Assembly (NCBI RefSeq): GCF_008710135.1
Contig: NZ_VYKK01000022.1
Location: 124,001-188,000, forward strand
Direction: 5' to 3'
From: Paenibacillus spiritus
GTDB lineage: Bacteria > Bacillota > Bacilli > Paenibacillales > Paenibacillaceae
Length of the DNA stretch: 64,000 nt
The position numbers and the translations under genes were made by a program. This document shows, piece after piece, positions 33,635 to 43,755 of the stretch. Position 1 is the first letter of the stretch. Each line of letters starts with the position of its first letter. The notes under the pieces were generated by a model that was not told where the DNA came from, ran no database searches, and saw only the letters and a program-made list of their open reading frames with translations.

Positions 33635-33772
33635 ATATGTGTTTACAATCCTTTTTGGTCGGAATGAACAAGAATGCGATCTATTTTTAGACATGATGAC
33701 AATTAACCTTACATATACTTTAAGGCGGTACTTCCTCACGTTATACTTATTCCCACGAGGGAGCTGAGAGAC

Positions 33773-35191
33773 ATGAGCCTAGAAGCGTTGAATGATCGGG
33801 TGCGAACCGAATTGGACTATCTGGCATTTGGCGGAGCGGACTGGGTGAAGCCGCGAACGTCGCCGGAAGGACATGTATACGATGCCGTCATTGTCGGTGG
33901 CGGCCAGAGCGGACTGGGCGCGGCTTTCGGATTGCTGAGGGAACGGGTGTCCAACATTCTGGTGATCGACGAGAACCCGGAAGGGCTTGAGGGGCCCTGG
34001 GAGACCTATGCCCGGATGGTCACGCTGCGGACGCCGAAATGGCTGACCTCCATTGATCTCGGGGTGGCAGCCTTGACCTTCCGTTCCTGGTGGGAAGCCC
34101 AGCATGGACCGGAAGGCTGGAAAGCGCTGGACAAAATTCCGCGGGGCGAATGGATGAGCTATCTGCGCTGGTTCCGCCGGGTGCTTGGGCTCCCGGTCCG
34201 CAATGAAGTCCGGCTGAAGCTGATCGAGAAGCTGGATGATGGTCTGTATCGCCTTCATACGGAAGGGGAAGGGTCCGCCGAGCCCGCCTTGCTTGCCCGG
34301 AAGGTTGTACTGGCCACCGGCATTCAGGGCGGAGGGGAGTGGCATGTGCCGGAGCTGGTCTCAAGCCGGCTGTCCGGCCATCTGTACACCCATACCTCGC
34401 AACCGATTGATTTTGCGGGACTCCGGGGAAGACGGATCGGCATCCTGGGCGGAGGGGCTTCGGCGTTCGATAATGCGAACTATGCGCTGGCGGAAGGCGC
34501 GGCGGAGGTTCATGTATTTGTCCGGCGCGAGGAGCTGCCGAGCGTTAATCCCATCCGGCAGATGGAAGTCTCGGGCATGATCGAACGTTTCCACACCTTG
34601 AGGGACGATGAGAAGTACGCCGCGATTTCACATTTCTTCCGGTTCAACCAGCCTCCGACCAACGATACATTCCGGCGCGCCGCCTCCCGTCCCGGCTTCC
34701 GTCTTCACCTGGGCTCACCGTGGCTGGATGCCGAGGATTTAGGCCGGAAAGCACGGATTTCGACGCCCAAGGAAACGTTCGAGTTTGATTATTTGATCAT
34801 CAGCACCGGCCTGATGAGCGATCCGGCGCTGCGGCCCGAGCTGCGTCTGCTTGAGGCCCATCTGGCGCGGTGGAGCGACCGCTACCAGGCGCCGGCTGAA
34901 GCTGCCAACCCCCTGCTGGATGCGCATCCTTATCTGACGGGCGGATTCGCGGCAACGGCCAGGACGGAAGCGGACGCGGAGGCGGTGTACGGACTGTTCA
35001 TCTTCAATTACTCCGCTCTGGTCAGCTGCGGACTGTCGGCTTCCGCGATTTCGGGAACCCGGCATGCGGTTCCCAAGCTGGCTTCCGCCGTGGCGGACCA
35101 GCTGTTTCTGGATGACAAGGCGTCCATCCTGAACAGCTTTTTTGCCTACAGCGAACCGGAGTTTCTCGGCGAATGGCCGCAGCGGGCATAA
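33773..35191 (+). CDS. FAD/NAD(P)-binding oxidoreductase (flavin monooxygenase-like)
   Basis: A 472-residue protein with two dinucleotide-binding motifs: YDAVIVGGGQSGLGAAFGL at about residues 36 to 54 for FAD, and IGILGGGASAFDNA at about 222 for NAD(P)H. The ATG motif LATGIQGG and a second ISTGLMSD motif complete the flavin-containing monooxygenase or lysine/ornithine N-hydroxylase-like layout. No FMO fingerprint FxGxxxHxxx(Y/F) is visible in exact form. The substrate is unknown. GAGGGAG precedes the ATG. It is a single gene with a weak promoter-like TATACT upstream. Confidence 0.8.
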   Translation: MSLEALNDRVRTELDYLAFGGADWVKPRTSPEGHVYDAVIVGGGQSGLGAAFGLLRERVSNILVIDENPEGLEGPWETYARMVTLRTPKWLTSIDLGVAALTFRSWWEAQHGPEGWKALDKIPRGEWMSYLRWFRRVLGLPVRNEVRLKLIEKLDDGLYRLHTEGEGSAEPALLARKVVLATGIQGGGEWHVPELVSSRLSGHLYTHTSQPIDFAGLRGRRIGILGGGASAFDNANYALAEGAAEVHVFVRREELPSVNPIRQMEVSGMIERFHTLRDDEKYAAISHFFRFNQPPTNDTFRRAASRPGFRLHLGSPWLDAEDLGRKARISTPKETFEFDYLIISTGLMSDPALRPELRLLEAHLARWSDRYQAPAEAANPLLDAHPYLTGGFAATARTEADAEAVYGLFIFNYSALVSCGLSASAISGTRHAVPKLASAVADQLFLDDKASILNSFFAYSEPEFLGEWPQRA

Positions 35192-35315
35192 GAGGCGCAA
35201 GGAAATCCCCGTGTTCCGGCGGCAAGGGCGAAACCAACTGCTTCCGAACCGCGTAATAACGCTCACAGGGCCGGATTGACCGGCTACATGAGAATTTGGG
35301 AGGCGTTCGGACGAG

Positions 35316-36110
35316 ATGGCAGCGCATGAGATCGATTATGTCATTATGGGCGAAGAAATGCAGTGTGTGGAGGTTCAGCTGGACCCCGGCGAGAGCGTCA
35401 TTGCCGAAGCGGGCAGCTTCATGATGATGGACCCGGAGATCCGGATGGAGACCATCTTCGGCGACGGCAGCAGCGGAAGCGGCGGCGGGGGGTTGTTCGG
35501 GAAGCTGATGGGTGCGGGCAAGCGTGTGCTGACCGGCGAAAGTCTGTTCATGACCGTATTCACCCATGGAGGTTACGACGGCCGCAAATCGGTAACGTTC
35601 GCAGCCCCGTATCCCGGCAAGATTATACCGCTTGACCTCTATCAGTATCACGGCAAAATCATCTGCCAGAAGGACGCCTTCCTCTGCGCGGCCAAGGGCG
35701 TATCCGTCGGCATTGAATTCCAGCGCCGGCTGGGCGCAGGCTTCTTCGGCGGAGAAGGATTTATTATGCAGAAGCTGGAAGGGGACGGTCTGGCGTTCGT
35801 CCATGCCGGCGGCTATGTCATGGAGAAGACGCTCCAGCCGGGGGAAGTGCTCCGCCTCGATACCGGCTGTCTCGTCGCCATGACCTCGTCGGTGGAATAC
35901 GATATCGAAATGGTCAAAGGCATCAAATCCGCCCTCTTCGGGGGCGAGGGTCTGTTCTTCGCGACACTGCGCGGCCCCGGCAAGGTCTGGGTGCAGTCCC
36001 TGCCGTTCAACCGGATGGCGGACCGGATTCTGTCCGCTTCCATCGGCACGGGCCGGAAGGAAGAAGGCAGCATTCTCGGCGGGCTCGGCAATCTGCTGGA
36101 CGGAAGATAA
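35316..36110 (+). CDS. AIM24/TIGR00266 family protein
   Basis: A 264-residue beta-rich protein of the AIM24 family (TIGR00266). It begins with [20 protein letters not shown] and [14 protein letters not shown], and has the Gly-rich loop [13 protein letters not shown], then [14 protein letters not shown] and [14 protein letters not shown]. Its length is typical. The molecular function of bacterial members is not established. GGGAGG is about 14 nt before the ATG. A strong terminator follows, so it is a single-gene unit. Confidence 0.88.
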   Translation: MAAHEIDYVIMGEEMQCVEVQLDPGESVIAEAGSFMMMDPEIRMETIFGDGSSGSGGGGLFGKLMGAGKRVLTGESLFMTVFTHGGYDGRKSVTFAAPYPGKIIPLDLYQYHGKIICQKDAFLCAAKGVSVGIEFQRRLGAGFFGGEGFIMQKLEGDGLAFVHAGGYVMEKTLQPGEVLRLDTGCLVAMTSSVEYDIEMVKGIKSALFGGEGLFFATLRGPGKVWVQSLPFNRMADRILSASIGTGRKEEGSILGGLGNLLDGR

Positions 36111-36163
36111 CCCGGGCGGAACCGGAAGCAGGCCATCCGCAAGCTTCAAGAGTCAGGGCAAGC

Positions 36164-36199
36164 AGCGGCGCGTTCCTTGCGGAACGGCCGCTTTTTTTT
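36164..36199 (+). terminator. Terminator after the AIM24-family gene
   Basis: AGCGGC pairs with GCCGCT, CGTTCC with GGAACG, and TTGC forms the loop. Eight T follow. Confidence 0.85.
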
Positions 36200-36220
36200 G
36201 TGCGAGCCATTGCGGCCGAA

Positions 36221-36250
36221 TTGACAAACCGGAGACGGATAAAGTACGCT
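36221..36250 (+). promoter_or_regulatory. Promoter of the DUF6530-like gene
   Basis: A perfect TTGACA and TACGCT with 18 bp spacing. The -10 is weak. Confidence 0.45.
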
Positions 36251-36264
36251 GGGGAGACTATTAA

Positions 36265-36288
36265 TTAGTAATTTAGTAATTTAGTAAT
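36265..36288 (+). repeat. Three tandem copies of TTAGTAAT
   Basis: Three perfect 8-bp units lie between the promoter and the gene start, in an otherwise GC-rich area. They would be in the 5' leader. Confidence 0.8.
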
Positions 36289-36320
36289 TCCAACTTAAAT
36301 CCGGAAGGGAATGTTATGGA

Positions 36321-36800
36321 ATGAAAATACCGACAACGCTCAAGCATAAACCGGTGCTGGTCTCCGAGAACTACGAGAACGTCGACGGGCGTTATGCGCA
36401 TAACAGCGACGCGAAGGGGCTGTCGCTCGGCTTGGCTCAGTGGAACGACAGAGGCAAAGTGGACATTTCGGCCAAAGTCTGGCGGTATACCGGGGAGAAA
36501 TGGTCCCGTCAGTCGGAGGAACTGCCGCTTCACCGGGTCCTGGATCTGGCGATCCTGGTCGCCTCCGGTCTGTCCCATTTTCGGGAGGCCTACCGGTATC
36601 CGAAGCTCTATGATCCGGAGCAGCCGGTCATCGACCGGATCGGTCTTCAAGGAGATGCCATGACGGTGGCAGTCGCTACCGGAAATGAACGGATTGAAGA
36701 AGATCTCAAGCTGTTCAGCCAGGCGCTGAGCGAGGACGGCGAACTGCTCGGAGAGCGCCTGCGAACATTGTCGACGATTCTCAAGGAATTAGGATATTAG
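36321..36800 (+). CDS. DUF6530-like protein
   Basis: A 159-residue soluble protein. The N-terminal segments KHKPVLVSENYENVDGRYA and SDAKGLSLGLAQWN look like the conserved start of DUF6530 proteins. A helix-rich middle and a C-terminal helix follow (LGERLRTLSTILKELGY). No catalytic motif is known. The GGAAGG ribosome site lies about 13 nt before the ATG. Its leader carries the TTAGTAAT repeats. The function is unknown. Confidence 0.7.
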   Translation: MKIPTTLKHKPVLVSENYENVDGRYAHNSDAKGLSLGLAQWNDRGKVDISAKVWRYTGEKWSRQSEELPLHRVLDLAILVASGLSHFREAYRYPKLYDPEQPVIDRIGLQGDAMTVAVATGNERIEEDLKLFSQALSEDGELLGERLRTLSTILKELGY

Positions 36801-36902
36801 TCGTAGAAAGTCCTAAGTATTTTCCCGCCGGATGACGATGTAATCAGTACGGATACGCAAACAGGAAGTACAGGCTCGCGGTCCGGCGGGGTGGATGACA
36901 AG

Positions 36903-39900
36903 ATGAAGACGGCTTTGAACCGGAGAATGTGGGGCTTCATCCTGCTCTATATTCTTCTATATTCTCTATCGCTGGTATGGAACAGCAGGGGACTGTTCGT
37001 GTGGATAACGCCTGTGGCGCCATTATCCGCCTGTATCGCCTGCTGTTTGCTGTACCGTTATATGTCACTCTTTCGCGGCGCTGTCGTCTGGATTGCCGCA
37101 GGTCTGCTGCTGTGGGTGGTGAATGATCTGCTCTGGATTACCGCGCCCTATGCGCTGAATCCGGATTTCCTGAAAGGGACGGCTGCGGAGAATACGCGCC
37201 TGGTGATGGCAGGCATCGTCAAGCTGCTGCTGATAGCGGGCATGTTCCGTTGTTACCTTGTGAATATTCGGGGTGTAGCCCGGTTGCATATGCTCCTGGA
37301 TCAGCTCATGAGCCTGGCCTGTGTATCCGGCGCGCTGTGGTTCCTCTATGGCGAAGGGCATATCTCCCAATTGGCCGCCCTGGAGCCGGAGGCGATGCTT
37401 GACCTGCTGCTTACCGTCTCTCCGCTTGTGATGCTGTCGCTGGTGATCCTCGTGTGGGTCTATATGGAGCGGGAGTCCCGGACCGTCTGCTTCTTTCTGC
37501 TGCTGGGCGGACTGGCGCTCTGCAATCTGGGGGATCTGTTCATTCATTTCTACGACGGCGGTGTGCAAGCGGGGGGAATGGACGCCGTCTATAAAGCGGG
37601 CCTCATGGCCATTGCCGCTTCCGTTCCGGCCGTTATGTCGTTTCCTCCCAAGGCCCTTCCCCGCGAAAGCGGAGTCTGGGGGCTGGGAGACCCGACGCTG
37701 CCTCCAAGCCTGCTATACCTGCTGTTCCCGCTGCTGGTTCTCGGTTTTCACGGATTCTCGCTAATGAGCGTTCTGTTCTTCGCGCTGCTCTTCCTCGTCT
37801 ATCTGAGTGTCCGTCTCTACGGCAAGCAGATCAGAACCGTCCGGCGGATGCTTGCCCGTGAGAAGGAATACAATGACCGGCTGCGCCTGTATGAAGACGT
37901 AATCGAACAGTTGCCGCTGTCGATTATGATTTTTGATACAGAAGGCCGGATCGAGTACGTGAACCCGTATTACTCCGAGGTGACGGGCTTTGCTGCCGAG
38001 GAAGTCGTCGGACGGAGGCCGATTGAATTGTGCGGCCGGATGAGCAGGCAAGCGTTCTACTATGATCTCTGGGAGAAGGTCTGCCTCAAGGGAAGCTGGC
38101 AGGGTGAACTGACCAACATGAAGAAGAGCGGCGAGGAATATGACGAGAGCGTGCTGATCTCCGCCATTCGGGACGGGGAAGGCCGGATGGCGCATTTTGT
38201 GGGCATCAAAGAAGATGTATCCGAATATAAGCGGGTACGCCGCGAACTGTCGGACCAGCTTTATTTTACCTCTCAATTGATTGACTCGATTGCGCTTCCG
38301 CTGTATTACCTGGACATCAACGGGGATTTTCTCGGGTGCAACCTGGCGTATACCGAAGCCTTCGGCGCGCATGAAGAGGAATTGCTGGGCCTGAATGCCC
38401 GGGCGATCCGGACGATCTCCGCCGAGCATTACGAAATGCTCAAGGGAATGTGGGAAGAAGTCCGCGCAACCGATCATGTGGTTACCCGGCTGGTCGAGAA
38501 TATGGAATATGCCGACGGAACGAGGCGCGATGTGCTCTATTCGGTGTCCGGTTACCGCCGTTCAGACGGAGCGGTCGGAGGCTTCCTCGGCATCATTACG
38601 GACATCAGCGCTCTGGCGGACAAGGAGCGGGAAATCGCCTCCAACCGCAACTTCCTGAATGTGCTGATTAATCATATTCCGTCCATGATCTATGTCAAGA
38701 ATGCGGAGACGCTATCCTATGAGATGGCGAATTCGGGATTGCTGCAAGCCTACGGCCTGACAGCCGAAGCTTTTCAGGGAATGACGGATTTTGACCTGTT
38801 CCCGGCGGAGCGGGCCAAGCGGTTCCGGGAGGTGGACCGGCGGGTGCTGACCGAGGGACAGCTTTACAGCGAGATCGAAGTGGAAGGGGACGCGGGAGGC
38901 GGCGGAGCCGTGCGTTATGTGCGCACCTCGAAGCTGCCGATTCTGGGTACGGACGGCAAACCGCAGTTTCTGCTGGGACTGGGTGAGGATATTACCGAGT
39001 CGGTGGAAAAGGAAGAGAAGCTGAAGCGGGCGCTTCAGCTCGCAGAAGAGGCAACGGCGGCCAAGTCGCAGTTCCTGGCCAATATGAGCCACGAAATTCG
39101 GACGCCGATGAATGCCATCCTCGGGATGGCGCATCTGGCGCTGAAGACGGATCTGAGTCCGAGGCAGCGCGGTTACATTTCCAAAATACACAATGCCGGC
39201 ACATCGCTGCTCGGAATTGTGAACGAGATTCTCGACTTCTCCAAAATTGAAGCCGGCCGGCTGGAGCTGGAGGAAATTCCTTTTCATCCGGCGGATGTGC
39301 TGGCGCGGGCCTTCGAGCTCTTCAGTCAGGCCGCCTACGATAAGGGGCTGGAGCTCTCCTTCGACCTGTCCCCGGCGGTGCCGCTGATGCTGAGCGGCGA
39401 CCCGCTCCGCCTGGGGCAGGTAATGACCAATCTCGTCGGCAATGCGGTGAAATTCACCGACCGGGGCGAGATTGCGGTCCGCATTGAGAGCGGCGTTATT
39501 GTGGATCACCGGATCAAGCTGAGAATCAGCGTCAGCGATTCCGGCATCGGAATGAGCAAGGAGCAGGTGAGCCGGCTGTTCCATGCTTTCACGCAGGCGG
39601 ACAGCAGCACGACGCGCAAGTACGGAGGAACGGGCCTCGGGCTTGCGATCAGCCGGCGTCTGGTCGAGATGATGGGCGGCAATCTGTGGGTGGAGAGCGA
39701 GCCGGAGCGGGGCAGCCGGTTCACCTTCACGGCCTGGTTCGGCATTCTCTCCTCGGAAACCGGAGGGCAGCGGATGCTCCCGGCCGGACCGCGGCCGCTG
39801 AAGATGCTGGTGGTGGACCGCGATCCAGGAGCCCGCGAACGGGTGGCGAAGGCGCTGGAAAGCTTCGGCTGCAACGTTGCGACTGCGGCCGGCGCGGCGG

Positions 39901-41300
39901 AAGCGGTAGAAGTGCTGGAGAACGGCTCTGGAGAACGGTTCGATGCCGTCTTCCTGGACGAAAGAGCCGACGACTCGGGAGGAAGCGGGACCGTGCGGCG
40001 AATCAAGCGCCATTCCGAGCGGAGACCGTCTCCCGCCGTGGTGCTGATGACTTCTCGGGACAGGGAGGAGTGGCTGGACCCTGCGGATACGGCCCGGGTG
40101 GATGAGATTCTATTCAAACCGGTGAATCCGTCCGCCCTGTTCGATACCATCATGCTGCTGTTCGGCCAGGGTCGGGGCCGTCTGCTTCATTCGGTCTCGC
40201 CGGATTCGAACTTGGGTCTCGCGGGCATCAAAGTGCTGCTTGCCGAAGACAACGAGATCAATCAGCAGATCGCGGCCGAGCTTCTGCGCGGTCAGGGCAT
40301 TGAAGTGGAGATTGCAGGCAACGGAGCGGAGGCGCTGGCACGGTTCGAGGAGATGCCGCCGGACGACCCGTACCGGCTGGTGCTGCTGGACCTTCAGATG
40401 CCGGTGATGGACGGCTATGAAGCGGCCTCGCGCATACGGGCGAGAAGCTGCTCCGTCCCGATCATCGCCATGACCGCGAGAACCCTGCCGGAAGAGCGGG
40501 AGCGCTGTCTCATGCTCGGCATGAATGACCATATCGCCAAGCCGATCGACCCCGATATTCTGTTCGGTGCGATTCGGCGCTGGGTTCCCGGAGGAACGAA
40601 GGCTGTTCCCGAGCCCCGCGTCCTGCGGGAGTCTGCTTCGGGCTTCGGGACCGGAGCGCTCGGGATGCTCGCCACCGCCGGTCTCGATACGGCCGGCGGC
40701 CTCCGCCGCGCGGGAGGGCGGACGGAATTATACCGGAGCCTGCTGCTGCAGTATGCCGAGAACCAGCTCGGCATCGTCGAAGCGGTCTCGGCCGCGTTTC
40801 GGGCAGGAGACCGAACGGAGGCCGGTCGGCTTGTGCATAATCTGAAGGGCGTATCCGGCAATATCGGTGCGACAGACATTCGGGAGCAGACCGCTCTTCT
40901 TGGACGTGAGCTGTCGGCCGATAAGAGCGGCGCGTTGACGGAGGCGCTTCTGCTCCGGCTGGAGGAATCGGCGCTGCACCTGTCGCATCGCATTCGCGCC
41001 GCCTTCGGAGGGGAGCTCGGAGAGGCGTCCGCTTCATTGTATCCGGCAGAGGAGACGGGGAGCGGGCAGAATGAGCAGGAGCGGCTCGGGCTGCTAACCG
41101 CGCTATTGCGGGACAGCGACAGCGAAGCGGTTGCCGTCTATGCTTCGCTGCGGAGCTGGCTTCGAGAGCGGGTCGGCCCGGAGGGCGAGACGGAGCTGGA
41201 CAGGGCCGTCCGCACTTTTGAATACGACCGCGCTCTGGAACTGCTGGAACGTACGCCCGTTGCAGCCGGGCTGCTGAAGAAGGAGGATAGCGATGGATGA
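36903..41300 (+). CDS. Membrane hybrid sensor histidine kinase (PAS x3, HisKA, HATPase, REC x2, HPt)
   Basis: A 1465-residue phosphorelay protein. About eight N-terminal membrane helices (residues 5 to 310) are followed by three PAS domains starting near 328 ([20 protein letters not shown]), 459 ([17 protein letters not shown]) and 586 ([20 protein letters not shown]). HisKA has its His near residue 730 ([17 protein letters not shown]). HATPase has [11 protein letters not shown] and [14 protein letters not shown] first receiver (about 970 to 1085) is degenerate but keeps FLDER. A second (about 1107 to 1225) has [14 protein letters not shown]. The HPt His is in [13 protein letters not shown] near 1311. 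ATG 36903 fits the GGGGTGG site better than GTG 36891. It overlaps the HD-GYP gene. Confidence 0.9.
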   Translation: MKTALNRRMWGFILLYILLYSLSLVWNSRGLFVWITPVAPLSACIACCLLYRYMSLFRGAVVWIAAGLLLWVVNDLLWITAPYALNPDFLKGTAAENTRLVMAGIVKLLLIAGMFRCYLVNIRGVARLHMLLDQLMSLACVSGALWFLYGEGHISQLAALEPEAMLDLLLTVSPLVMLSLVILVWVYMERESRTVCFFLLLGGLALCNLGDLFIHFYDGGVQAGGMDAVYKAGLMAIAASVPAVMSFPPKALPRESGVWGLGDPTLPPSLLYLLFPLLVLGFHGFSLMSVLFFALLFLVYLSVRLYGKQIRTVRRMLAREKEYNDRLRLYEDVIEQLPLSIMIFDTEGRIEYVNPYYSEVTGFAAEEVVGRRPIELCGRMSRQAFYYDLWEKVCLKGSWQGELTNMKKSGEEYDESVLISAIRDGEGRMAHFVGIKEDVSEYKRVRRELSDQLYFTSQLIDSIALPLYYLDINGDFLGCNLAYTEAFGAHEEELLGLNARAIRTISAEHYEMLKGMWEEVRATDHVVTRLVENMEYADGTRRDVLYSVSGYRRSDGAVGGFLGIITDISALADKEREIASNRNFLNVLINHIPSMIYVKNAETLSYEMANSGLLQAYGLTAEAFQGMTDFDLFPAERAKRFREVDRRVLTEGQLYSEIEVEGDAGGGGAVRYVRTSKLPILGTDGKPQFLLGLGEDITESVEKEEKLKRALQLAEEATAAKSQFLANMSHEIRTPMNAILGMAHLALKTDLSPRQRGYISKIHNAGTSLLGIVNEILDFSKIEAGRLELEEIPFHPADVLARAFELFSQAAYDKGLELSFDLSPAVPLMLSGDPLRLGQVMTNLVGNAVKFTDRGEIAVRIESGVIVDHRIKLRISVSDSGIGMSKEQVSRLFHAFTQADSSTTRKYGGTGLGLAISRRLVEMMGGNLWVESEPERGSRFTFTAWFGILSSETGGQRMLPAGPRPLKMLVVDRDPGARERVAKALESFGCNVATAAGAAEAVEVLENGSGERFDAVFLDERADDSGGSGTVRRIKRHSERRPSPAVVLMTSRDREEWLDPADTARVDEILFKPVNPSALFDTIMLLFGQGRGRLLHSVSPDSNLGLAGIKVLLAEDNEINQQIAAELLRGQGIEVEIAGNGAEALARFEEMPPDDPYRLVLLDLQMPVMDGYEAASRIRARSCSVPIIAMTARTLPEERERCLMLGMNDHIAKPIDPDILFGAIRRWVPGGTKAVPEPRVLRESASGFGTGALGMLATAGLDTAGGLRRAGGRTELYRSLLLQYAENQLGIVEAVSAAFRAGDRTEAGRLVHNLKGVSGNIGATDIREQTALLGRELSADKSGALTEALLLRLEESALHLSHRIRAAFGGELGEASASLYPAEETGSGQNEQERLGLLTALLRDSDSEAVAVYASLRSWLRERVGPEGETELDRAVRTFEYDRALELLERTPVAAGLLKKEDSDG

Positions 41301-42381
41301 GATCAAGCCGGTTATTCTGGTGGTGGATGATATGCCGGACAACATCGCCCTGCTCGGCGGGCTTCTAAAAGACCTTTATAAGGTCAAAGTCGCCACGAAT
41401 GGGGAAAAGGCGTTGGAGGTAGCCGAACTGTTCCGGCCGGACCTGATTCTTCTCGATATTATGATGCCGGTAATGGACGGCTACGAGACTTGCCGGCGGC
41501 TGAAGGGGAAAGAGGATCTGGCCGATATTCCGGTTATATTTCTGACATCCAAGGAAGAAGTGGACGAGGAGAATTTCGGATTCGAGCTGGGGGCGGTCGA
41601 TTATTTGACGAAGCCGATCAGCGCGCCCGTGCTGCTGGCCCGGGTGAAGAATCATTTGGCGCTGAAGGGAACCCGCGATTTTCTCAGGGACAAAACGCAA
41701 TTTCTGGAGGCCGAGATCGCCCGAAGAATGAAAGAACTGACCCAGATTCAGGAGATGTCGATCATGTCTATGGCAGCGCTCGCGGAAATGCGGGACAACG
41801 ATACCGGCAACCATATTCAGCGGACGAAGCTGTATATCGAAGTGCTGGCGAAAGGGATGGCCGAAACGCCGGGCTACGCCGACAGTCTGTCGCCCGAGAC
41901 TATCCAGCTTATTACGCTGTCAGCGCCGCTGCACGATATTGGCAAGGTCGGCATTCCCGACCATATTCTGCTGAAGCCGGGCCCGCTGACTCCCGAAGAG
42001 TTCGAGGTGATGAAGACGCACACGACGCTTGGACGCGAAGCGATTCTGCGGGCCGAGAAGTTGATGGACAAGCCGGAGACTTTCCTGCGTTATGCCAAGG
42101 AGATCGTCTATTCGCACCATGAAAAATGGAACGGAACCGGCTATCCGCTCGGCCTGGCCGGAGAGGACATTCCGCTGTCGGCCCGGCTGATGGCCGTGGC
42201 TGATGTCTACGACGCGCTGACAAGCAAGCGCGTCTACAAAGAGGCCATGCCGCACGAAGAAGCGGCGGCGATTATCGAGAAGGAAGCCGGGCGGCATTTC
42301 GACCCGGCGATCGTGCGGATCTTCCTCAAGTTCCGGCATAAGTTCAGGGAGATCTTCGAGCGCTACAAGGGAAGCGTGTAG
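41293..42381 (+). CDS. Response regulator with HD-GYP domain (c-di-GMP phosphodiesterase type)
   Basis: A 362-residue protein. The receiver (1 to 120) has VVDDMP, the phospho-acceptor Asp in [16 protein letters not shown], and Lys in YLTKPI. A coiled linker leads to the HD-GYP domain (about 150 to 350). It keeps [16 protein letters not shown], the metal-binding [12 protein letters not shown] and [14 protein letters not shown]; the GYP signature itself is present. The family hydrolyses cyclic di-GMP. It overlaps the hybrid kinase gene by 8 bp, so the kinase is the probable phosphodonor. Confidence 0.92.
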   Translation: MDEIKPVILVVDDMPDNIALLGGLLKDLYKVKVATNGEKALEVAELFRPDLILLDIMMPVMDGYETCRRLKGKEDLADIPVIFLTSKEEVDEENFGFELGAVDYLTKPISAPVLLARVKNHLALKGTRDFLRDKTQFLEAEIARRMKELTQIQEMSIMSMAALAEMRDNDTGNHIQRTKLYIEVLAKGMAETPGYADSLSPETIQLITLSAPLHDIGKVGIPDHILLKPGPLTPEEFEVMKTHTTLGREAILRAEKLMDKPETFLRYAKEIVYSHHEKWNGTGYPLGLAGEDIPLSARLMAVADVYDALTSKRVYKEAMPHEEAAAIIEKEAGRHFDPAIVRIFLKFRHKFREIFERYKGSV

Positions 42382-42441
42382 TTCCGCACGCGGCTGTCCG
42401 AAGGCGGGACCAAGTACAGGCAGAGAAACTGCGCACAGAAG

Positions 42442-42468
42442 AGGGAGCCGTCCATGAGGCGGCTCCCT
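42442..42468 (+). terminator. Hairpin after the HD-GYP gene
   Basis: A perfect 9-bp stem AGGGAGCCG with CGGCTCCCT and a 9 nt loop. The U-tract is absent, so termination is uncertain. Confidence 0.45.
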
Positions 42469-42532
42469 GGTTCGCGTGTCAGGGTAGTTCAGAGGAGAAG
42501 GTCTTGTGAAGGGAAAGACGGATCAAACTTCA

Positions 42533-42561
42533 TTGACAATCATAATGCAAGCCTTTACAAT
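42533..42561 (+). promoter_or_regulatory. Sigma-A promoter of the lacI-family gene
   Basis: A perfect TTGACA and TACAAT with 17 bp spacing, about 45 bp before the start codon. Confidence 0.8.
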
Positions 42562-42572
42562 CAATACCGAAC

Positions 42573-42586
42573 CGAAACCGATTTCG
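42573..42586 (+). promoter_or_regulatory. LacI-family operator copy 1 (autoregulatory)
   Basis: CGAAACCGATTTCG has arms CGAAA/TTTCG around a central CG, the usual LacI-family layout. It starts 12 bp after the -10, where a bound repressor blocks its own transcription. The exact reverse complement occurs at 43677. Confidence 0.7.
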
Positions 42587-42605
42587 AATAAGGCGGGATG
42601 AGCTT

Positions 42606-43613
42606 TTGATAACCATCTATGACATTGCCAAACGGACCGGCTTGTCGCCGACAACCGTATCGAAGGTATTCAATAATTATACCGATGTCAGTGCTAAGAC
42701 GCGAACCCGCATTCTTGAAGCGGCCAAAGAGATGGGCTATCTGCCGAACGCGAACGCCCGGAGTCTGGCGACCAAGCGCTCCTGGACGCTCGGCGTGCTG
42801 TTCACGGAATCGTCCGGCTTGGGTCTGCGCCACCCGTTCTTTGGCGGCGTCATTGAGAACTTCAAGGCTTCAGCCGAAGCCAAAGGCTACGATCTCATGT
42901 TCATATCGCGCGACATCGGCGGCAACAACGGAACCTATCTGGAGCATTGCCGGTTCCGGGGGATCGACGGCGTTGTTGTCATCTACGCCGATCCGAATCA
43001 ACCGGAAGTCGCCGAGCTGCTGGCCAGCGATATTCCGTGCGTGCTGCTGGATTTCAACCGGGCGAACGTAGCGACAATCTGCTCGGACAATGTCGGAGGC
43101 AGTGAACAGGCCGTGCGGTATCTGTACGAGCTCGGCCATCGGACCATCGCTCATCTCTCGGGCGGGCGGGACACGTTCGCCGGCCGGCAGCGGCTGCTCG
43201 GCTATGAGCGGATGCTGGAAGAACTGGGGCTGTCCGGACGTGAAGAGTGGATTTCGGACAGCGGAGATTTTTTCTCGATTCAGGGCGGCTATGAGGCGAT
43301 GACACGGCTATTGAAACAGCCGGAACTGCCGACCGCTGTGCTGGCCGCGGGAGACAATCTCGCGATCGGCGCCTTGAGGGCGATCCGGGAGCACGGCCTG
43401 TCGGTGCCGGGCGATATCTCCGTCGTAGGCTTCGACGATATCGAGTCGGCCGAGCTGGTAACGCCTCCGCTTACGACCGTTCGCCAGAATATGCGGGAGA
43501 TCGGAGGACGGGCGGCGCAAATGCTGATCGGGCTCATTGAAGGGGTGGCCGGGGCGGAGGCGGTCGTGCTGCCGGTCGAGCTGGTGATCCGCGAATCGTG
43601 CCGGAAGGTGTAA
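42606..43613 (+). CDS. LacI-family transcriptional regulator
   Basis: A 335-residue regulator. The HTH is ITIYDIAKRTGLSPTTVSKV (residues 2 to 21) with the hinge NANARSLAT. The periplasmic-binding-protein-like ligand domain (about 60 to 335) includes GVLFTESSGLGLRHPFFGGV and ISVVGFDDIESAELVTPPLT. The TTG start follows GGCGGGA. It probably senses a sugar released from a glucan. Identical palindromes in front of this gene and of the next one suggest that it controls itself and the two phosphorylases. Confidence 0.9.
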   Translation: MITIYDIAKRTGLSPTTVSKVFNNYTDVSAKTRTRILEAAKEMGYLPNANARSLATKRSWTLGVLFTESSGLGLRHPFFGGVIENFKASAEAKGYDLMFISRDIGGNNGTYLEHCRFRGIDGVVVIYADPNQPEVAELLASDIPCVLLDFNRANVATICSDNVGGSEQAVRYLYELGHRTIAHLSGGRDTFAGRQRLLGYERMLEELGLSGREEWISDSGDFFSIQGGYEAMTRLLKQPELPTAVLAAGDNLAIGALRAIREHGLSVPGDISVVGFDDIESAELVTPPLTTVRQNMREIGGRAAQMLIGLIEGVAGAEAVVLPVELVIRESCRKV

Positions 43614-43644
43614 GACGCCGTCCGGGCAGACCGCAACAAGAAGA

Positions 43645-43666
43645 ACTCGCCGTCCGGCGTGTTTTT
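43645..43666 (+). terminator. Short terminator after the lacI-family gene
   Basis: CGCC-GTCC-GGCG with flanking AC/GT pairs, then TTTTT. The stem is short. Confidence 0.4.
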
Positions 43667-43676
43667 CGCCCATTTT

Positions 43677-43690
43677 CGAAATCGGTTTCG
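43677..43690 (+). promoter_or_regulatory. LacI-family operator copy 2, upstream of the phosphorylases
   Basis: CGAAATCGGTTTCG is the exact reverse complement of the site at 42573; with flanks, 16 bp are shared. It lies 66 bp before the first phosphorylase gene. I could not find a convincing -35/-10 pair next to it. Confidence 0.7.
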
Positions 43691-43755
43691 TTATCCATCA
43701 ACAGCGATCAAAACTGCGCAGAGATTTATTGATTCTGCTCCGGAGGTATTCATTT

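Noticed and set aside
43729..43755. TTG 43729 as the start of the first phosphorylase
   Set aside because: The strong GGAGGT site lies between it and ATG 43756, and the added residues do not look like the family N terminus.
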